Shown one piece after another: positions 32,340 through 43,900 of a stretch of 64,000 nt of DNA; position 1 is the stretch's first letter; the number at the start of each line of letters is the position of its first letter. This DNA is from Sphingobacterium sp. FBM7-1. GTDB taxonomy: Bacteria > Bacteroidota > Bacteroidia > Sphingobacteriales > Sphingobacteriaceae. A program made the translations under genes and the position numbers. The notes beneath the pieces were generated by a model that was not told the DNA's origin, searched no databases, and worked only from the letters and a program-made list of their open reading frames with translations. The stretch covers positions 1-64,000 of the forward strand of contig NZ_JAJEWJ010000004.1 of the NCBI RefSeq assembly GCF_020687765.1, written 5' to 3'.

Positions 32340-33773
32340 ATGATCGAATTACAACACACGACAAAAACACACGATGAGTCTCGCCAAGGTGAAGCTTTGG
32401 ATATGCGGCCCACAGGACAATCTACCGGTAGAAAACTATATATTGAAAGCTATGGTTGTCAGATGAATTTCTCTGATAGTGAGATTGTTGCTTCCATTCT
32501 TGTGGATCGCGGTTTTGAAACCACCAAAGATTATAAGGAAGCGGATGTGGTGTTTATCAATACTTGCTCTATCCGTGAAAATGCAGAACAGCGCGTGCGG
32601 AATAGGTTGAAGGAGTTTGAATCCGCAAAAGCGAAGAATCCTGGTATGGTAGTCGGTGTTTTAGGCTGTATGGCGGAGCGATTGAAAGCAAAATTCTTGG
32701 AAGAGGAAAAATTGGTTGATGTTGTTGTTGGGCCGGATGCATACCGCGACCTTCCCAATCTGATTGAAAAGGTTGATGATGGAAGTAAGGCGGTGAACGT
32801 TTTACTCTCTCGTGAGGAAACCTATGCGGACATTAGCCCCGTACGCTTGAATTCGAATGGTATTTCGGCATTCATTTCTATTATGCGTGGCTGTGATAAC
32901 ATGTGTTCTTTTTGTGTAGTTCCTTTCACACGCGGAAGAGAACGAAGCCGCGATTGTGGTTCTGTCGTAAAAGAAGCGCAAGAGTTGTTTAATGCGGGCT
33001 ATAGGGAAGTTACGCTACTTGGGCAAAATGTCGATTCTTATAAGTATACAAAGCCTGTAGCCGAGGGAGAAGCGCCTGAGCCGGCGGTGAACTTCGCACA
33101 GCTTTTGGCGATGGTTGCGGAAGTGAGTCCGGAACTTCGGGTGCGTTTCTCGACCTCACATCCCAAAGATATTACGGATGAGGTGTTGCACACGATGGCT
33201 CGTTACGAAAATATATGTAAATACATACATCTTCCGGTGCAGTCGGGAAGTTCACGGGTGTTGGAATTAATGAACCGTACTTATGACCGGGAGTGGTATA
33301 TGGATAGGGTGGATGCCATCCGTCGTATTATTCCGATGTGTGGGATTTCTACTGACGTGATTACGGGTTTCTGCACGGAAACAGAAGAAGAACATCAGGA
33401 AACACTTTCGATGATGGACTACGTAAAATACGATTTTGCCTATATGTTTGCTTATTCTGAGCGACCAGGAACCTTGGCAGCTAAACGTTACGAGGATGAT
33501 GTGCCCGAAGAGGTGAAAAAAAGACGTCTGACGGAGGTGGTAAATAAACAGCAGGAACACAGTCTTTATCGCTTGCAGAATTTCGTGGGTAAGGTTCAAA
33601 AAGTGCTTATTGAAGGATTTTCAAAACGCTCTGATGCGGACTATTGTGGACGAAATGATCAAAATACGATGGTTGTTTTTCCGGTCGATGAGCGTTTCAA
33701 GCCGGGACAATATGTAGAGGTGTTAGCGGAACGCTGTACATCCGCAACGTTGATTGGTAGGATTGTAACATAA
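32340..33773 (+). CDS. miaB: tRNA-2-methylthio-N6-dimethylallyladenosine synthase
   Basis: A 477-residue radical-SAM methylthiotransferase that modifies A37 of tRNAs. The N-terminal UPF0004 domain carries three cluster cysteines ([32 protein letters not shown]). The radical SAM motif is [15 protein letters not shown], with the CxxxCxxC spacing intact. The TRAM domain is at the C-terminus. The first ~30 residues are not conserved. It is the first gene of the miaB - sigma54 activator - lptE - TPR - secG series, with 11 bases to the next gene. Confidence 0.95.
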   Translation: MIELQHTTKTHDESRQGEALDMRPTGQSTGRKLYIESYGCQMNFSDSEIVASILVDRGFETTKDYKEADVVFINTCSIRENAEQRVRNRLKEFESAKAKNPGMVVGVLGCMAERLKAKFLEEEKLVDVVVGPDAYRDLPNLIEKVDDGSKAVNVLLSREETYADISPVRLNSNGISAFISIMRGCDNMCSFCVVPFTRGRERSRDCGSVVKEAQELFNAGYREVTLLGQNVDSYKYTKPVAEGEAPEPAVNFAQLLAMVAEVSPELRVRFSTSHPKDITDEVLHTMARYENICKYIHLPVQSGSSRVLELMNRTYDREWYMDRVDAIRRIIPMCGISTDVITGFCTETEEEHQETLSMMDYVKYDFAYMFAYSERPGTLAAKRYEDDVPEEVKKRRLTEVVNKQQEHSLYRLQNFVGKVQKVLIEGFSKRSDADYCGRNDQNTMVVFPVDERFKPGQYVEVLAERCTSATLIGRIVT

Positions 33774-33784
33774 AGTGCGGTTAG

Positions 33785-35044
33785 ATGGATATTCAAGATA
33801 TTAAAAATAGATTTGGAATCATCGGTAACTCGCCTTTGCTGAATCGTGCTATTGATGTTGCCTGGCAAGTGGCTCCCACGGATATATCGGTATTGATACA
33901 GGGTGAAAGCGGTGCCGGGAAAGAAGTTTTTTCCCATATTATCCACCAATTAAGCGCGAGAAAACATGGTGCTTTTATTGCTGTAAACTGTGGTGCGATT
34001 CCAGAGGGTACCATAGATTCTGAATTGTTTGGGCATGAGAAGGGATCTTTTACCGGAGCGCACGAAGCTCGGAAAGGATATTTTGAGGTCGTAGACGGTG
34101 GAACGATATTCTTGGATGAAGTGGGAGAGCTTCCACTGGGAACGCAAGCGCGTTTGTTACGGGTGCTGGAAACAGGAGAATATATTCGTGTGGGTTCGTC
34201 AAAAGTGCAAAAAACAAATGTTAGGGTCGTTGCCGCGACGAATGTTGACGTATATGAGGCTGTAAAAAAAGGTAAGTTTAGGGAAGATTTGTATTATCGC
34301 TTAAATACGGTTCCGTTAAGGATTCCGTCCTTGCGGGAGCGAAAGGAAGATGTCAATCTGCTTTTTCGGAAGTTCATTGTTGATTTTTCGGATAAATACC
34401 GATCACCGGGTGTGCAACTGACGCCGGATGCGCAAGAAATGCTCATGAATTATAGTTGGCCTGGAAATGTAAGGCAGTTAAAAAATATTGCAGAGCAGAT
34501 TGCGGTGTTGGAAAAAGAGCGTGTAGTAGATGCTGCGATCTTATCCAAATACTTGCCGGTGGAACAATCGATGTCTTCGTTGCCTGTCTTTGTAAAAGAT
34601 ACCGGAAAAGAAGATTTTTCAGAGCGGGATTTATTGTATAAGGTTCTTTTTGATATGAAAAAGGATATGGTCGATCTGAAAAAATTAGTCGTAGAACTTC
34701 TGAAAGAAGGGGTGACGCCGGGGACGTATGAGCAAAATTCTCCTTATATCAATCAACTATACAATGAAGTCAAGCCTTCGGCCGGATATTTAGGCGAAGA
34801 AAGGACGCATCCAACGCTGACAATTCATAATCCGAATCAGGCTGCGAAGGGTAATGACTATATGTCCTACGATGCACAAGATGCGGAAGAAGTAGAAGAA
34901 TCCCTTTCGCTCGTGGAAAAGGAATCCGATTTAATCAAGAAGGCCCTCAAAAAACATAAAGGGAAACGTAAAGCGGCTGCTCGCGAATTAGGTATCTCCG
35001 AGCGTACATTGTATAGAAAAATTAAGGATTTAAATTTAGATTGA
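33785..35044 (+). CDS. Sigma-54-interacting AAA+ regulator without receiver domain
   Basis: A 419-residue enhancer-binding-type protein. The AAA+ domain starts almost at the N-terminus: Walker A GESGAGKE near residue 41, the sigma54-contacting loop GSFTGA (canonical GAFTGA, with Ser for Ala) near residue 83, Walker B GGTIFLDEVGELP near residue 104. A linker (~250-370) leads to a Fis-type HTH (RKAAARELGISERTLYRKIK) at the C-terminus. There is no receiver or sensory domain, so its activity may be set by abundance or a partner. The TGATG overlap with lptE indicates coupled translation. Confidence 0.93.
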   Translation: MDIQDIKNRFGIIGNSPLLNRAIDVAWQVAPTDISVLIQGESGAGKEVFSHIIHQLSARKHGAFIAVNCGAIPEGTIDSELFGHEKGSFTGAHEARKGYFEVVDGGTIFLDEVGELPLGTQARLLRVLETGEYIRVGSSKVQKTNVRVVAATNVDVYEAVKKGKFREDLYYRLNTVPLRIPSLRERKEDVNLLFRKFIVDFSDKYRSPGVQLTPDAQEMLMNYSWPGNVRQLKNIAEQIAVLEKERVVDAAILSKYLPVEQSMSSLPVFVKDTGKEDFSERDLLYKVLFDMKKDMVDLKKLVVELLKEGVTPGTYEQNSPYINQLYNEVKPSAGYLGEERTHPTLTIHNPNQAAKGNDYMSYDAQDAEEVEESLSLVEKESDLIKKALKKHKGKRKAAARELGISERTLYRKIKDLNLD

Positions 35045-35574
35045 TGGATACCAAAAAAATGAGCTTTAGGTATATTTATCCTTTATTTGCTGTTGTGATC
35101 GGTTTCTTATTGAATGGCTGTGGGGTTAACTATAGTTTTACAGGTGGATCTATTCCTGAAAATATGAAAACGGTACATGTGGCTTATTTTGAAAATATCG
35201 CGCCAATGGTTTACCAAACGTTAGGTCAGAATTTTACAGAAGGACTAAAGGAACGTATCCGGAACCAATCCAGATTGAGTCAGGTCAACGGCGAAGCAGA
35301 CGCCATGTTCGAGGGTGTTATCACGGGCTACGATATTGCACCAGCAGCTGTAGAGGCCAATACAGACCGCGCTGCCTTAAACCGGTTGACCATTACGGTT
35401 AAGGTAAAATATACAAACCGTTTGGATGACACAGGGGATAGCGATTTTGAACAGTCCTTTTCACAATTTAGAGAGTTTGCTGGTATGATACAGGGGCAGG
35501 AAGAAAATCTGACCCGGGAAATAATCAATTTGTTAACAGAGGATATTTACAATAGAGCATTTGCTAACTGGTAA
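35044..35574 (+). CDS. lptE: LptE-family LPS-assembly lipoprotein
   Basis: A 176-residue lipoprotein. The lipobox is LNGC (Cys near residue 25), followed by YSFTGGSIPENMKTVHVAYF, which is typical of Bacteroidota LptE. It plugs the LptD barrel and assists LPS export to the cell surface. The ATG at 35044 overlaps the stop of the upstream regulator; a TTG one codon earlier is unlikely. Confidence 0.85.
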   Translation: MDTKKMSFRYIYPLFAVVIGFLLNGCGVNYSFTGGSIPENMKTVHVAYFENIAPMVYQTLGQNFTEGLKERIRNQSRLSQVNGEADAMFEGVITGYDIAPAAVEANTDRAALNRLTITVKVKYTNRLDDTGDSDFEQSFSQFREFAGMIQGQEENLTREIINLLTEDIYNRAFANW

Positions 35575-35579
35575 GAATT

Positions 35580-36647
35580 ATGGAAAATCAGCCGTCGCCA
35601 CTTATGCACTTATATCACCAAGCTTTGGTTAATCCAAAAGGTGTTGCTTTGATCGACTTTGAGAAATTGCTTGCTCGGTACCCTTATTCGCAACCCTTAT
35701 ACTTTGCTTTAGAAAGACGTCGTTTCTTGGATAATCAATCCGCTAATCCGATAGGTAGCCGAGCTGTTTTATTAGCAGGAAATGCTGGCTGGCTGGCGGA
35801 ATATGTCCGATCGCCGATAGAAGAAGTGCCTGTGATTGAAGTTGAGGACGATGATTATGTGCCTTACGAAGATATTGAGACTTCCTCAGATGCGGAGAGG
35901 GAGCATCCTTTAGAAGAAGAAAGTTTAGCGGGAGAAGAAAGCAAGCAAACCGAGGAACGCCCAGAGGTGGTCGCAACGGCAGCAGATGAGGAAACCGAAG
36001 ATAAAGATGTTTTAGAAACCTTGGTTCAAGAGGGAATTGGCGGGGGCGATTACTTTGCTTTACACAATCAAGAAGTAAATTCGGAACAGCCGGAAGCGGA
36101 AGCGTATGCGCAAGAAGATATCAGTCTTTACAATGATGAGTTAATGCCCTATAGCTTTCGCTGGTGGTTGCATAAAACCCGACTAGAACATGCAGATACG
36201 TATCAACCCTTTTCCAGCCCGGTACTTCCGGTGGCCAATAAATCATCATTTGATCCTGTTGAATTGGATCGTGTCATTCTGGATCAACAGATTCGGGAGC
36301 ATATTATTCATCTCCAAAAGCCCGAAGATAAACTGAGCGACGAAGTTAAACATCGGGAGGCGGCATCGCAGGGGCCAAATAAAATCACGGAGGTGATCGA
36401 ACGATTTATTCGAGAAGAACCGCAGATACAGCCACCACAACCCGAAAATCTGAATGTAGAAAACAAAGCGAGAAAGAGTTCCGAAGAGCAGTTTGATCTT
36501 GTAACAGAGACCCTGGCAGGGATTTATAGTGACCAAGCCATGTACGTGAAGGCGATAGAAGTCTATAAAAAATTAATTTTGAGATTTCCAGAAAAAAAAT
36601 CGTATTTTGCGACCCGAATTAAGGAGTTGGAAGAAAAATTATATTAA
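35580..36647 (+). CDS. Hypothetical protein with C-terminal TPR-like motif
   Basis: A 355-residue protein with three visible parts. The N-terminal ~80 residues are helical (HLYHQALVNPKGVALIDF). The middle is very acidic and low-complexity (residues ~80-170). The C-terminal piece, with LAGIYSDQAMYVKAIEVYKKLILRFPEKKSYF, fits one TPR unit. It has no signal peptide. The position between lptE and secG is conserved in this phylum, but the function is unknown to me. Confidence 0.75.
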   Translation: MENQPSPLMHLYHQALVNPKGVALIDFEKLLARYPYSQPLYFALERRRFLDNQSANPIGSRAVLLAGNAGWLAEYVRSPIEEVPVIEVEDDDYVPYEDIETSSDAEREHPLEEESLAGEESKQTEERPEVVATAADEETEDKDVLETLVQEGIGGGDYFALHNQEVNSEQPEAEAYAQEDISLYNDELMPYSFRWWLHKTRLEHADTYQPFSSPVLPVANKSSFDPVELDRVILDQQIREHIIHLQKPEDKLSDEVKHREAASQGPNKITEVIERFIREEPQIQPPQPENLNVENKARKSSEEQFDLVTETLAGIYSDQAMYVKAIEVYKKLILRFPEKKSYFATRIKELEEKLY

Positions 36648-36659
36648 CAACATAAAACA

Positions 36660-37031
36660 ATGCAAACATTTTTAATCGTCCTGATCATATTGGCAAGTGC
36701 TTTATTGGGATTTATCGTATTGATTCAAAACCCCAAAGGAGGGGGCTTGGCATCAGGGTTCGCAGGTAGCTCAAATTTAATGGGTGTACAACGTACTGGT
36801 GATTTTTTAGAAAAGGGAACATGGGGCTTGGCAATTGCATTGATGGTATTTTGTTTAGCAATGAATATTTTGGGACCTTCGACAGGAGGAAGACCAGGTG
36901 GTTTAGGGGATCAGATTGATGCGCCGGCGCAAACTTCGCCGCTTAACCTTAACCCGAATCCGGCCTCGCAGGGAGTTGCACCGACAGTAGAGTCTCCTGT
37001 TTCGACGGCGCCTGCTGATAGTGCAAATTAA
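36660..37031 (+). CDS. secG: Preprotein translocase subunit SecG
   Basis: A 123-residue SecG. Two transmembrane helices (residues ~3-24 and ~55-75) flank the conserved loop IQNPKGGGLASGFAGSSN. The C-terminal ~40 residues are a Pro/Ser/Ala-rich tail. It joins SecYE in the inner-membrane protein export channel. It is the last gene of the miaB series and is followed by a terminator. Confidence 0.94.
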   Translation: MQTFLIVLIILASALLGFIVLIQNPKGGGLASGFAGSSNLMGVQRTGDFLEKGTWGLAIALMVFCLAMNILGPSTGGRPGGLGDQIDAPAQTSPLNLNPNPASQGVAPTVESPVSTAPADSAN

Positions 37032-37059
37032 GATAATTTGTTCTGTATGATATTTGATG

Positions 37060-37086
37060 ACCCCACAGTAAGCTGTGGGGTTTTTT
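37060..37086 (+). terminator. Terminator after secG
   Basis: ACCCCACAG and CTGTGGGGT form a perfect stem with a 4-base loop and a T-run, 28 bases after the secG stop. Confidence 0.93.
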
Positions 37087-37127
37087 GTTGAAATGCTGTC
37101 TTGTTTAGCTGACAGGCTGGCACGGAG

Positions 37128-37155
37128 CAGTGAAAAAATGGCAACAATTTCACTG
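37128..37155. promoter_or_regulatory. Inverted repeat upstream of groESL
   Basis: CAGTGAAA and TTTCACTG are separated by 12 bases and lie ~85 bases upstream of groES. It is not the CIRCE sequence and not a sigma-54 site (the GG to GC spacing is wrong). It may be an operator for a heat-shock regulator, or chance. Confidence 0.35.
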
Positions 37156-37238
37156 TTTTTCTATTTGGCATAGTTGGTGATAGGGAAATAACAGAGTTTA
37201 AAATTAAATATCAAATAATAAAAATAAACGAGATAATT

Positions 37239-37514
37239 ATGGCATTAAGTATTAAACCTATCGGAGACAGAGTTGTCGTAGAGGCAGCTCCAGCAGAGGA
37301 AAAGACAGCATCAGGAATCTACATTCCGGACACCGCAAAAGAAAAACCTTCGCAAGGTACTATTGTTGCAGTCGGATCGGGTAAACCAGAGGAACCCCTA
37401 ACTGTTCAAGTAGGCGATAAAGTTTTATACGGCAAATATGCCGGTACAGAGATTACCTACGAAGGCAAAGAGTATTTGATCATGCGTGAATCTGATATTT
37501 ACGCGGTCCTGTAA
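37239..37514 (+). CDS. groES: Co-chaperonin GroES
   Basis: A 91-residue co-chaperonin. The conserved beginning [19 protein letters not shown], the mobile loop [15 protein letters not shown] and the end [11 protein letters not shown] are all present. It caps GroEL during protein folding. The upstream 150 bases after the secG terminator are AT-rich and include the inverted repeat at 37128. groEL follows after 73 bases. Confidence 0.97.
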   Translation: MALSIKPIGDRVVVEAAPAEEKTASGIYIPDTAKEKPSQGTIVAVGSGKPEEPLTVQVGDKVLYGKYAGTEITYEGKEYLIMRESDIYAVL

Positions 37515-37587
37515 ATCAAAGGATAAGAGCAATATTAAAAGAGGAGTTAGTAGATTGTACTTTAACGACTAAATACGAATTAAAAAA

Positions 37588-39228
37588 ATGGCAAAACAAG
37601 TAAGATATAACGTAGAAGCACGTGACGCACTGAAAAAAGGTGTAGACAGTTTAGCAAATGCAGTAAAAGTAACTTTAGGTCCTAAAGGGCGTAACGTAAT
37701 TATTGAGAAAAAATTTGGTTCTCCAGCAATTACTAAAGACGGTGTTACCGTGGCCAAAGAAATCGAATTGAAAGATGCTTTGGAAAATATGGGGGCACAA
37801 ATGGTAAAAGAAGTTGCTTCAAAAACAGCTGATCAGGCTGGTGATGGTACAACGACTGCTACTGTTCTTGCGCAAGCCATTATTGCACCAGGATTAAAAT
37901 CTGTTGCAGCAGGCGCTAACCCAATGGATTTGAAACGTGGTATCGATAAAGCTGTTGCGGCTGTTGTGGCAAACTTAAGAACGCAGTCACAAGAAGTAGG
38001 TGCTGACAACAATAAAATCAAACAAGTAGCTACGATCTCTGCCAATAATGATGATGTTATCGGTTCGTTGATTGCAGAAGCAATGGAGAAAGTAGGAAAC
38101 GATGGCGTTATTACGGTAGAAGAAGCAAAAGGTACCGAGACAGAGGTGAAAACAGTGGAAGGTATGCAGTTCGACCGAGGTTACTTGTCTCCGTATTTCG
38201 TGACTAACTCTGATAAAATGGAGGCAGAGTTAGAAAGTCCTTATATCTTGATTTACGATAAGAAAATCAGCAACATGAAAGAATTGCTGCCGATTTTGGA
38301 AAAACAAGTACAAACAGGAAAACCGCTACTGATTATCGCTGAAGATTTAGATGGTGAAGCATTGGCTACATTAGTGGTTAACAAAATTCGCGGTTCCCTG
38401 AAAGTAGCAGCGGTTAAAGCGCCTGGTTTCGGAGATCGTCGTAAAGCGATGTTAGAAGATATTGCGATCTTAACCGGTGGTACTGTTATTTCGGAAGAAA
38501 GAGGCTACAAATTAGAAAATGCGGAACTTTCTTATCTTGGTCAAGCAGAAAAAGTTGTTATTGACAAAGATAATACAACCATTATCAATGGTTCAGGTAA
38601 CGCAGAAGATATCAAAGCTCGCGTTGCGCAGATCCGTTCACAAATTGAAACGACTACTTCAGATTACGACCGTGAGAAGTTGCAGGAGCGTTTAGCAAAA
38701 TTGTCTGGCGGAGTTGCGGTACTTTATGTGGGAGCAACTACAGAAGTAGAGATGAAAGAGAAAAAAGATCGTGTAGACGATGCTTTACATGCGACTCGGG
38801 CAGCGGTTGAAGAAGGAATCGTTGCTGGTGGCGGTGTTGCTTTCATTCGTGCTACTGCAGCATTAGCAGATGTTAAAGGCGTCAACGAAGATGAGACGAT
38901 TGGTATTGATATCATCAAGCGTGCGATCGAGGAGCCTTTGCGTCAAATCTGTAACAACGCAGGTATTGAAGGTGCGGTAGTTGTACAGAAAGTAAAAGAA
39001 GGTACAGCAGACTTCGGCTATAACGCGCGGACTGATGTATACGAAAACTTGATTGGTGCCGGTGTAATCGATCCAACAAAAGTTTCTCGTGTAGCGCTGG
39101 AAAATGCGGCTTCCGTAGCATCTATGCTATTAACAACAGAATGTGTATTAGCGGATGAGCCAGAAGAAGGCGGCGCGGCTGCTGCTGGTGTCCCTCCAAT
39201 GGGAGGCGGTATGCCAGGCATGATGTAA
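37588..39228 (+). CDS. groEL: Chaperonin GroEL
   Basis: A 546-residue chaperonin. The N-terminus [18 protein letters not shown], the ATP motif [16 protein letters not shown] at ~84-99, the apical block [19 protein letters not shown] and the C-terminal GGMPGMM tail are all as expected. Codon use is more biased than in its neighbours, as is usual for a highly expressed gene. Co-transcribed with groES. Confidence 0.98.
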   Translation: MAKQVRYNVEARDALKKGVDSLANAVKVTLGPKGRNVIIEKKFGSPAITKDGVTVAKEIELKDALENMGAQMVKEVASKTADQAGDGTTTATVLAQAIIAPGLKSVAAGANPMDLKRGIDKAVAAVVANLRTQSQEVGADNNKIKQVATISANNDDVIGSLIAEAMEKVGNDGVITVEEAKGTETEVKTVEGMQFDRGYLSPYFVTNSDKMEAELESPYILIYDKKISNMKELLPILEKQVQTGKPLLIIAEDLDGEALATLVVNKIRGSLKVAAVKAPGFGDRRKAMLEDIAILTGGTVISEERGYKLENAELSYLGQAEKVVIDKDNTTIINGSGNAEDIKARVAQIRSQIETTTSDYDREKLQERLAKLSGGVAVLYVGATTEVEMKEKKDRVDDALHATRAAVEEGIVAGGGVAFIRATAALADVKGVNEDETIGIDIIKRAIEEPLRQICNNAGIEGAVVVQKVKEGTADFGYNARTDVYENLIGAGVIDPTKVSRVALENAASVASMLLTTECVLADEPEEGGAAAAGVPPMGGGMPGMM

Positions 39229-39247
39229 GGGTTTCCTTTAAATATAT

Positions 39248-39282
39248 AAAAGGCTTCAGAGAACTTTCTGAAGCCTTTTTTG
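39248..39282 (+). terminator. Terminator after groEL
   Basis: AAAAGGCTTCAGA and TCTGAAGCCTTTT form a long perfect stem followed by T. It lies 20 bases after the stop. Confidence 0.93.
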
Positions 39283-39459
39283 TTTATAGACAGGTGAAAA
39301 GTCGTATATATTTCCGTTATAAAGATGATGGCTGCGGAGCATGGGAGGTGTTTATTGTATATGCAGAGGTGATTATATTGCATATAAAAATAAATTTATT
39401 TAGGTTTATAGCTATTAATAGAATAGGCACATCAAAATATTGATCCTAAAAAAGAATGC

Positions 39460-40929
39460 ATGATTCTAATCGTTGACGACCAAATAGAAAATATATATTC
39501 GTTAGAAAAGCTCTTAAAATCGAAGGGGTTCGACGTTGACTCCGCTCTTTCGGGGGAAGACGCACTTAAAAAAGTACTAAAGAATGATTATGCTCTGATT
39601 ATCCTCGATGTGCAAATGCCCGGAATCGATGGCTTTGAGGTTGCCGAAACCTTATCCGGCTACAGCAAAACCAAGGAAGTGCCGATCATATTTTTGTCTG
39701 CTGTGAATACAGATAAAAAATTTATAACCAAAGGGTACGCTTCGGGCGGGATAGATTATATTACCAAGCCGTTAGATCCTGATATTTTGATGTTGAAGGT
39801 GAAAACTTTCTATCGGCTATATGAACAGACCCTAGCGCTTAACGACGCTCAAAAGATATTGGAAACGGAAATTGAGATAAGAAAAAAAGCACAACAGGAA
39901 CTGAAAGATAAAGTTGAACATCTACATACCACCCTGGAAAGTTTGCCACAAATTGCTTTTACGGCTGATGCCCGTGGCAATATTACGTTCGTTAACAAAA
40001 GATGGTATAATTTTTCTCGCTGTCCCGAAACGTTCCCCGAAGTACATCCAGATGATACCTGCATCAAAAAGGTATGGAAACACTGCATCGAAAATAGCCA
40101 GCCGTTAGAGTTAGAGGTGCGCATAAAGGAACTGAAATCCGGGCTTTTCTGTTTTCACCTTTTGCGTATTATTCCTGTAAAAGATAAAGCCGTTATACGG
40201 AGTTGGGTGGGGACCTTCACGGATATACATGAGCAAAAAGAAGAAGAACGTAAGAAAGATGAATTTCTGAGTATCGCAAGCCACGAACTAAAAACTCCGT
40301 TGACGAGTATTAAGGCTTACATCCAATTATTAGAACGTATGCCCGATGTGAACAAGGAGAGTAAATTTGCTACATATATAAGCCGGGCACAAAACCAAGT
40401 GAATAAATTGGATAGTCTCATCGCAGATCTGCTGGATATTTCCAAGATTGAGAACGGGAAACTGAAGGTAAATAAGAAGCCGTTCGATATAGAAGCACTG
40501 CTGGTGAGCGCGATCGAAACGATTTACTATACCCATAGCCATATCAACGTCAAAATCGAGCGCGAAGGCGAAGTGATTGCACAGCAGGTTAACGGTGATG
40601 CGTTCCGCATTGAACAAGTACTGATCAATTTTCTGACAAATGCCATAAAATATTCTCCTGACAGCGAAAAGGTAGTGGTGCATACCAAGGCGAAAGGAGA
40701 TCACCTCTATATTTCGGTGCAGGATTTCGGCATCGGTATTCCCGAACACAAAAAAAATAATATTTTTACCAAGTTCTATCGTGTGGAAGAATCATCTGTG
40801 AAATTTCAGGGGCTGGGTATTGGTCTGTATATCTGTGCAGAGATTATTAAACAACATAACGGAACATATGGCATAGAAAGTTCTTCCTTGCAAGGGACAA
40901 CGTTTTATTTCACGATACCATTTAACTAA
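39460..40929 (+). CDS. Receiver-PAS-histidine kinase hybrid
   Basis: A 489-residue soluble hybrid kinase. An N-terminal receiver domain (residues 1-120) has DD at 6-7, the phospho-acceptor Asp in IILDVQMPG and Lys in ITKPLDP. A coiled coil (~125-160) leads to a PAS domain (~165-265, with the usual PAS/PAC closing 'GTFTDIHEQK'). The HisKA motif SIASHELKTPLTSIKAY and the ATPase boxes (NFLTNAIKYS, DFGIGIP, GLGIGLYI) follow. It starts the signalling island and is 6 bases from the next kinase gene. Confidence 0.93.
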   Translation: MILIVDDQIENIYSLEKLLKSKGFDVDSALSGEDALKKVLKNDYALIILDVQMPGIDGFEVAETLSGYSKTKEVPIIFLSAVNTDKKFITKGYASGGIDYITKPLDPDILMLKVKTFYRLYEQTLALNDAQKILETEIEIRKKAQQELKDKVEHLHTTLESLPQIAFTADARGNITFVNKRWYNFSRCPETFPEVHPDDTCIKKVWKHCIENSQPLELEVRIKELKSGLFCFHLLRIIPVKDKAVIRSWVGTFTDIHEQKEEERKKDEFLSIASHELKTPLTSIKAYIQLLERMPDVNKESKFATYISRAQNQVNKLDSLIADLLDISKIENGKLKVNKKPFDIEALLVSAIETIYYTHSHINVKIEREGEVIAQQVNGDAFRIEQVLINFLTNAIKYSPDSEKVVVHTKAKGDHLYISVQDFGIGIPEHKKNNIFTKFYRVEESSVKFQGLGIGLYICAEIIKQHNGTYGIESSSLQGTTFYFTIPFN

Positions 40930-40935
40930 ATTAAT

Positions 40936-43900
40936 ATGTCAAAAAAACTCGTTCGGAAGCTACAGGTTGGATTTGGGTTTTCGTTGCTCGTGTTGCTGAT
41001 AAGCGCAGCTGCGTCTTACATTAGTATCCAGACACAAATGAGTAACCGGAGTAAGGTAATAAAAACGCAGCAGACGATAAACGCCGTTAATCAGATTCTG
41101 ATCGATTTACAGAATGCAGAGACCGGGCAACGTGGATATCTTTTGACGGGCGAAACGGCCTTTTTAGCCCCATATTACCAAAGTCAAACTTCGCTGCCAT
41201 CTTCCTTGTCTGAAACGCGGGATTTAGCACAAGGCGTACCCGATCAGGCTCGTCGTATAGACAGTATCGCCGATTTGGTAAATACACGACTGAAAACTTT
41301 AGAGGCGCTTGTTGATTTGAAAAAAGCAGGCGGATCTCCTACAGTCGAACAATTGGAAAGCGGTAAATTCTACATGGATAGTTGCCGCACGATTATTGAA
41401 CGTTTTGTAGCGGAGGAAGCTGATAAACTGGGTGTCAATGCAGCTAAAATGCAACAAAATTCGGGGCTAACTTCTTTTTTTATCGTTTTCGCCGCTATGG
41501 TTTCGCTCATTGTTACCGTTTTGTTTTACCTGCAAATTCGTAACGAGTTTCGTCGACGAGAGAAAATGCAACAGCAGCTTCGCGAAAAAGACGAGGATAC
41601 TACGCATCGTTTAAATATCATACATAATATGGCCGAACAGATTGCTGCCGGCGATTATACGGTTAGGCTAGACGATAAGGAAAGAGATACATTGGGATAC
41701 ATTGCTTCTTCTTTGAATGGGATGGCCCTGGCATTGGAGGAGTCTTTTGGCAAGCTTCATGATAACGAATGGCGACAGACCGGCTTGGCGAAAATAAACG
41801 ATATCTTGGCAGGTAATAAGACAGAGGAGGCCGTGGCTAATGACGCATTGGAGCTGCTTGTGTCTTATACGGAATGTGTGAACGGAGCCTTCTATATATG
41901 GGATAAAGGACGCTTGGGGCTCGCGGCCTATTATGGGTTAGAAAGCCATATGAAAAAAGAATATCAGCCTGGCGAAGGAATCGTCGGGCAGGTGTTTAAG
42001 GACAAACGCGTTAAATTGCTAGAAAATGTTGGTGATGAGGAATTTGTTGTTAGTTTCTCGTCGGGACAAATTAAAGTCAACCATCTTTTATGGTTGCCGT
42101 TGATGCTAAAAGGACAGTGTTTTGGAGTCATAGAATTGGGTAGTGTCGTGCCGTTTGAGAAATTGGATCAGGAATTTTATAGAGAGGCTTGTTATAATAT
42201 TTCGCTAGAAGTATTAGCGGCTAAAGGAAGAAAGCAAATCCAGACTCTACTTGAAGAAACGCAAGCACAGGCAGAGGAACTGCAAACGCAGCATGCCGAA
42301 CTAGAAAATCTGAATACGGAGTTGGAAGCGCAGGCACAAAAGCTACAAGCTTCCGAAGAAGAGCTCCGTGTGCAGCAGGAAGAGCTCATGCAGTCTAATC
42401 AGGAGCTAGAAGAACGATCGAAACTATTGGAAGAAAAGAATCAACTTATTGCCGAACGAAATTTGGATATCCAGAAGAAAGCTGAAGAACTTGCGTTGAG
42501 CACAAAATATAAATCCGAATTTCTTGCCAATATGTCACACGAGCTTCGGACCCCATTAAATTCGATTTTGTTATTATCCCGATTGATGGTCGAGAATGTC
42601 GACGATAACTTGACGGAAGACCAGATCGAATCGGCTAAAGTTATACAGAGTTCGGGCTCCAGTTTATTGAGTCTCATTGACGAAATTTTGGATCTCTCAA
42701 AAATAGAGGCCGGCAAGATGGAGCTGGAGTACGAACACATGGCTTTGACGGATTTGAGAAATGATCTATTGAATCTTTTTATGCCGATCGTGGACGAAAA
42801 GGGGCTTGCCTTGAAGGTGGAGATAGAGGAAGGCGTATCCGCTTATGTGGAGACGGATAAGTTGCGAGTAGAGCAGGTATTGCGCAATCTTCTTTCTAAT
42901 GCTATTAAGTTTACACCGAAAGGTAAAGTCGCCTTGTCAATCACACAACAACCGCTGAATCCCGATTATATACAATTTATTGTTAAAGACACTGGAATTG
43001 GAATCAGTCCCGAAAGCCAGAAAATAATATTTGAAGCTTTCCAACAGGCAGATGGTTCTACACGACGCAAGTTTGGCGGAACCGGATTAGGTCTGGCAAT
43101 CAGCCGTGAAATTGCCCGATTATTAGGGGGAGAGATTAAATTAAGTAGTACGCCGGGTGAAGGCAGTACGTTTAATTTTATAATTCCTGTTAGGAAACCT
43201 TCTGGCTCCTTGATGCCGCCAGCAGATATACTTGTAGAAAATATTGCGCAGGAGGTGGAAGAAATGACCGCGCTCGTTTCGGAGGCCCCTTCTTCATTAG
43301 CTGTTGCCAATATTCCCGAAGAGGTAGAAGATGATCGTCATGATATTAAACCGGGTGATAAAATTATTCTCATTGTTGAAGATGATACACCTTTTGCCGA
43401 AATATTGCTGAAATATGCGCGCCAAAGCGGCTATAAAGGTATTATTATTGTGAGGGGAGACTGGGCAACAGAGGCGGCAGAGAAATATCAGCCATTGGCG
43501 ATTCTATTGGATATACAGCTGCCTGTGAGAGATGGCTGGCAAGTAATGGATGAGATTAAGAATAACCCGAAAACCAGACATATTCCGGTACACATTATGT
43601 CGTCATTAGAAGTGAAGCGGGAGAGCTTGTCTAAAGGAGCCATAGATTTTATCAATAAGCCGATTGCTTTGGAGCAGATGAGGCAAATGTTCAGTAAGAT
43701 AGAAGATGCGCTTACCCAGAATCCGAAAAAAGTATTGATCGTCGAAGAAAATCCTAAACATGCTACGGCATTATCTTATTTTCTAAGTAATTTTAACATC
43801 GCGTCGGAAATCAGAAGCAATGTGGAAGACAGCATTCGGGCGTTAGCATCCGATAATGTTAATTGTGTGATCTTAGATATGGGTGTGCCGGACGATACAG

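Noticed and set aside
37118..37136. Sigma-54 promoter before groES (TGGCACG)
   Set aside because: There is no GC at the required distance (the -12 element is absent).
38724..39121. Minus-strand ORFs inside groEL, and similar frames across other genes
   Set aside because: They are reading-frame shadows of highly conserved genes on the opposite strand.
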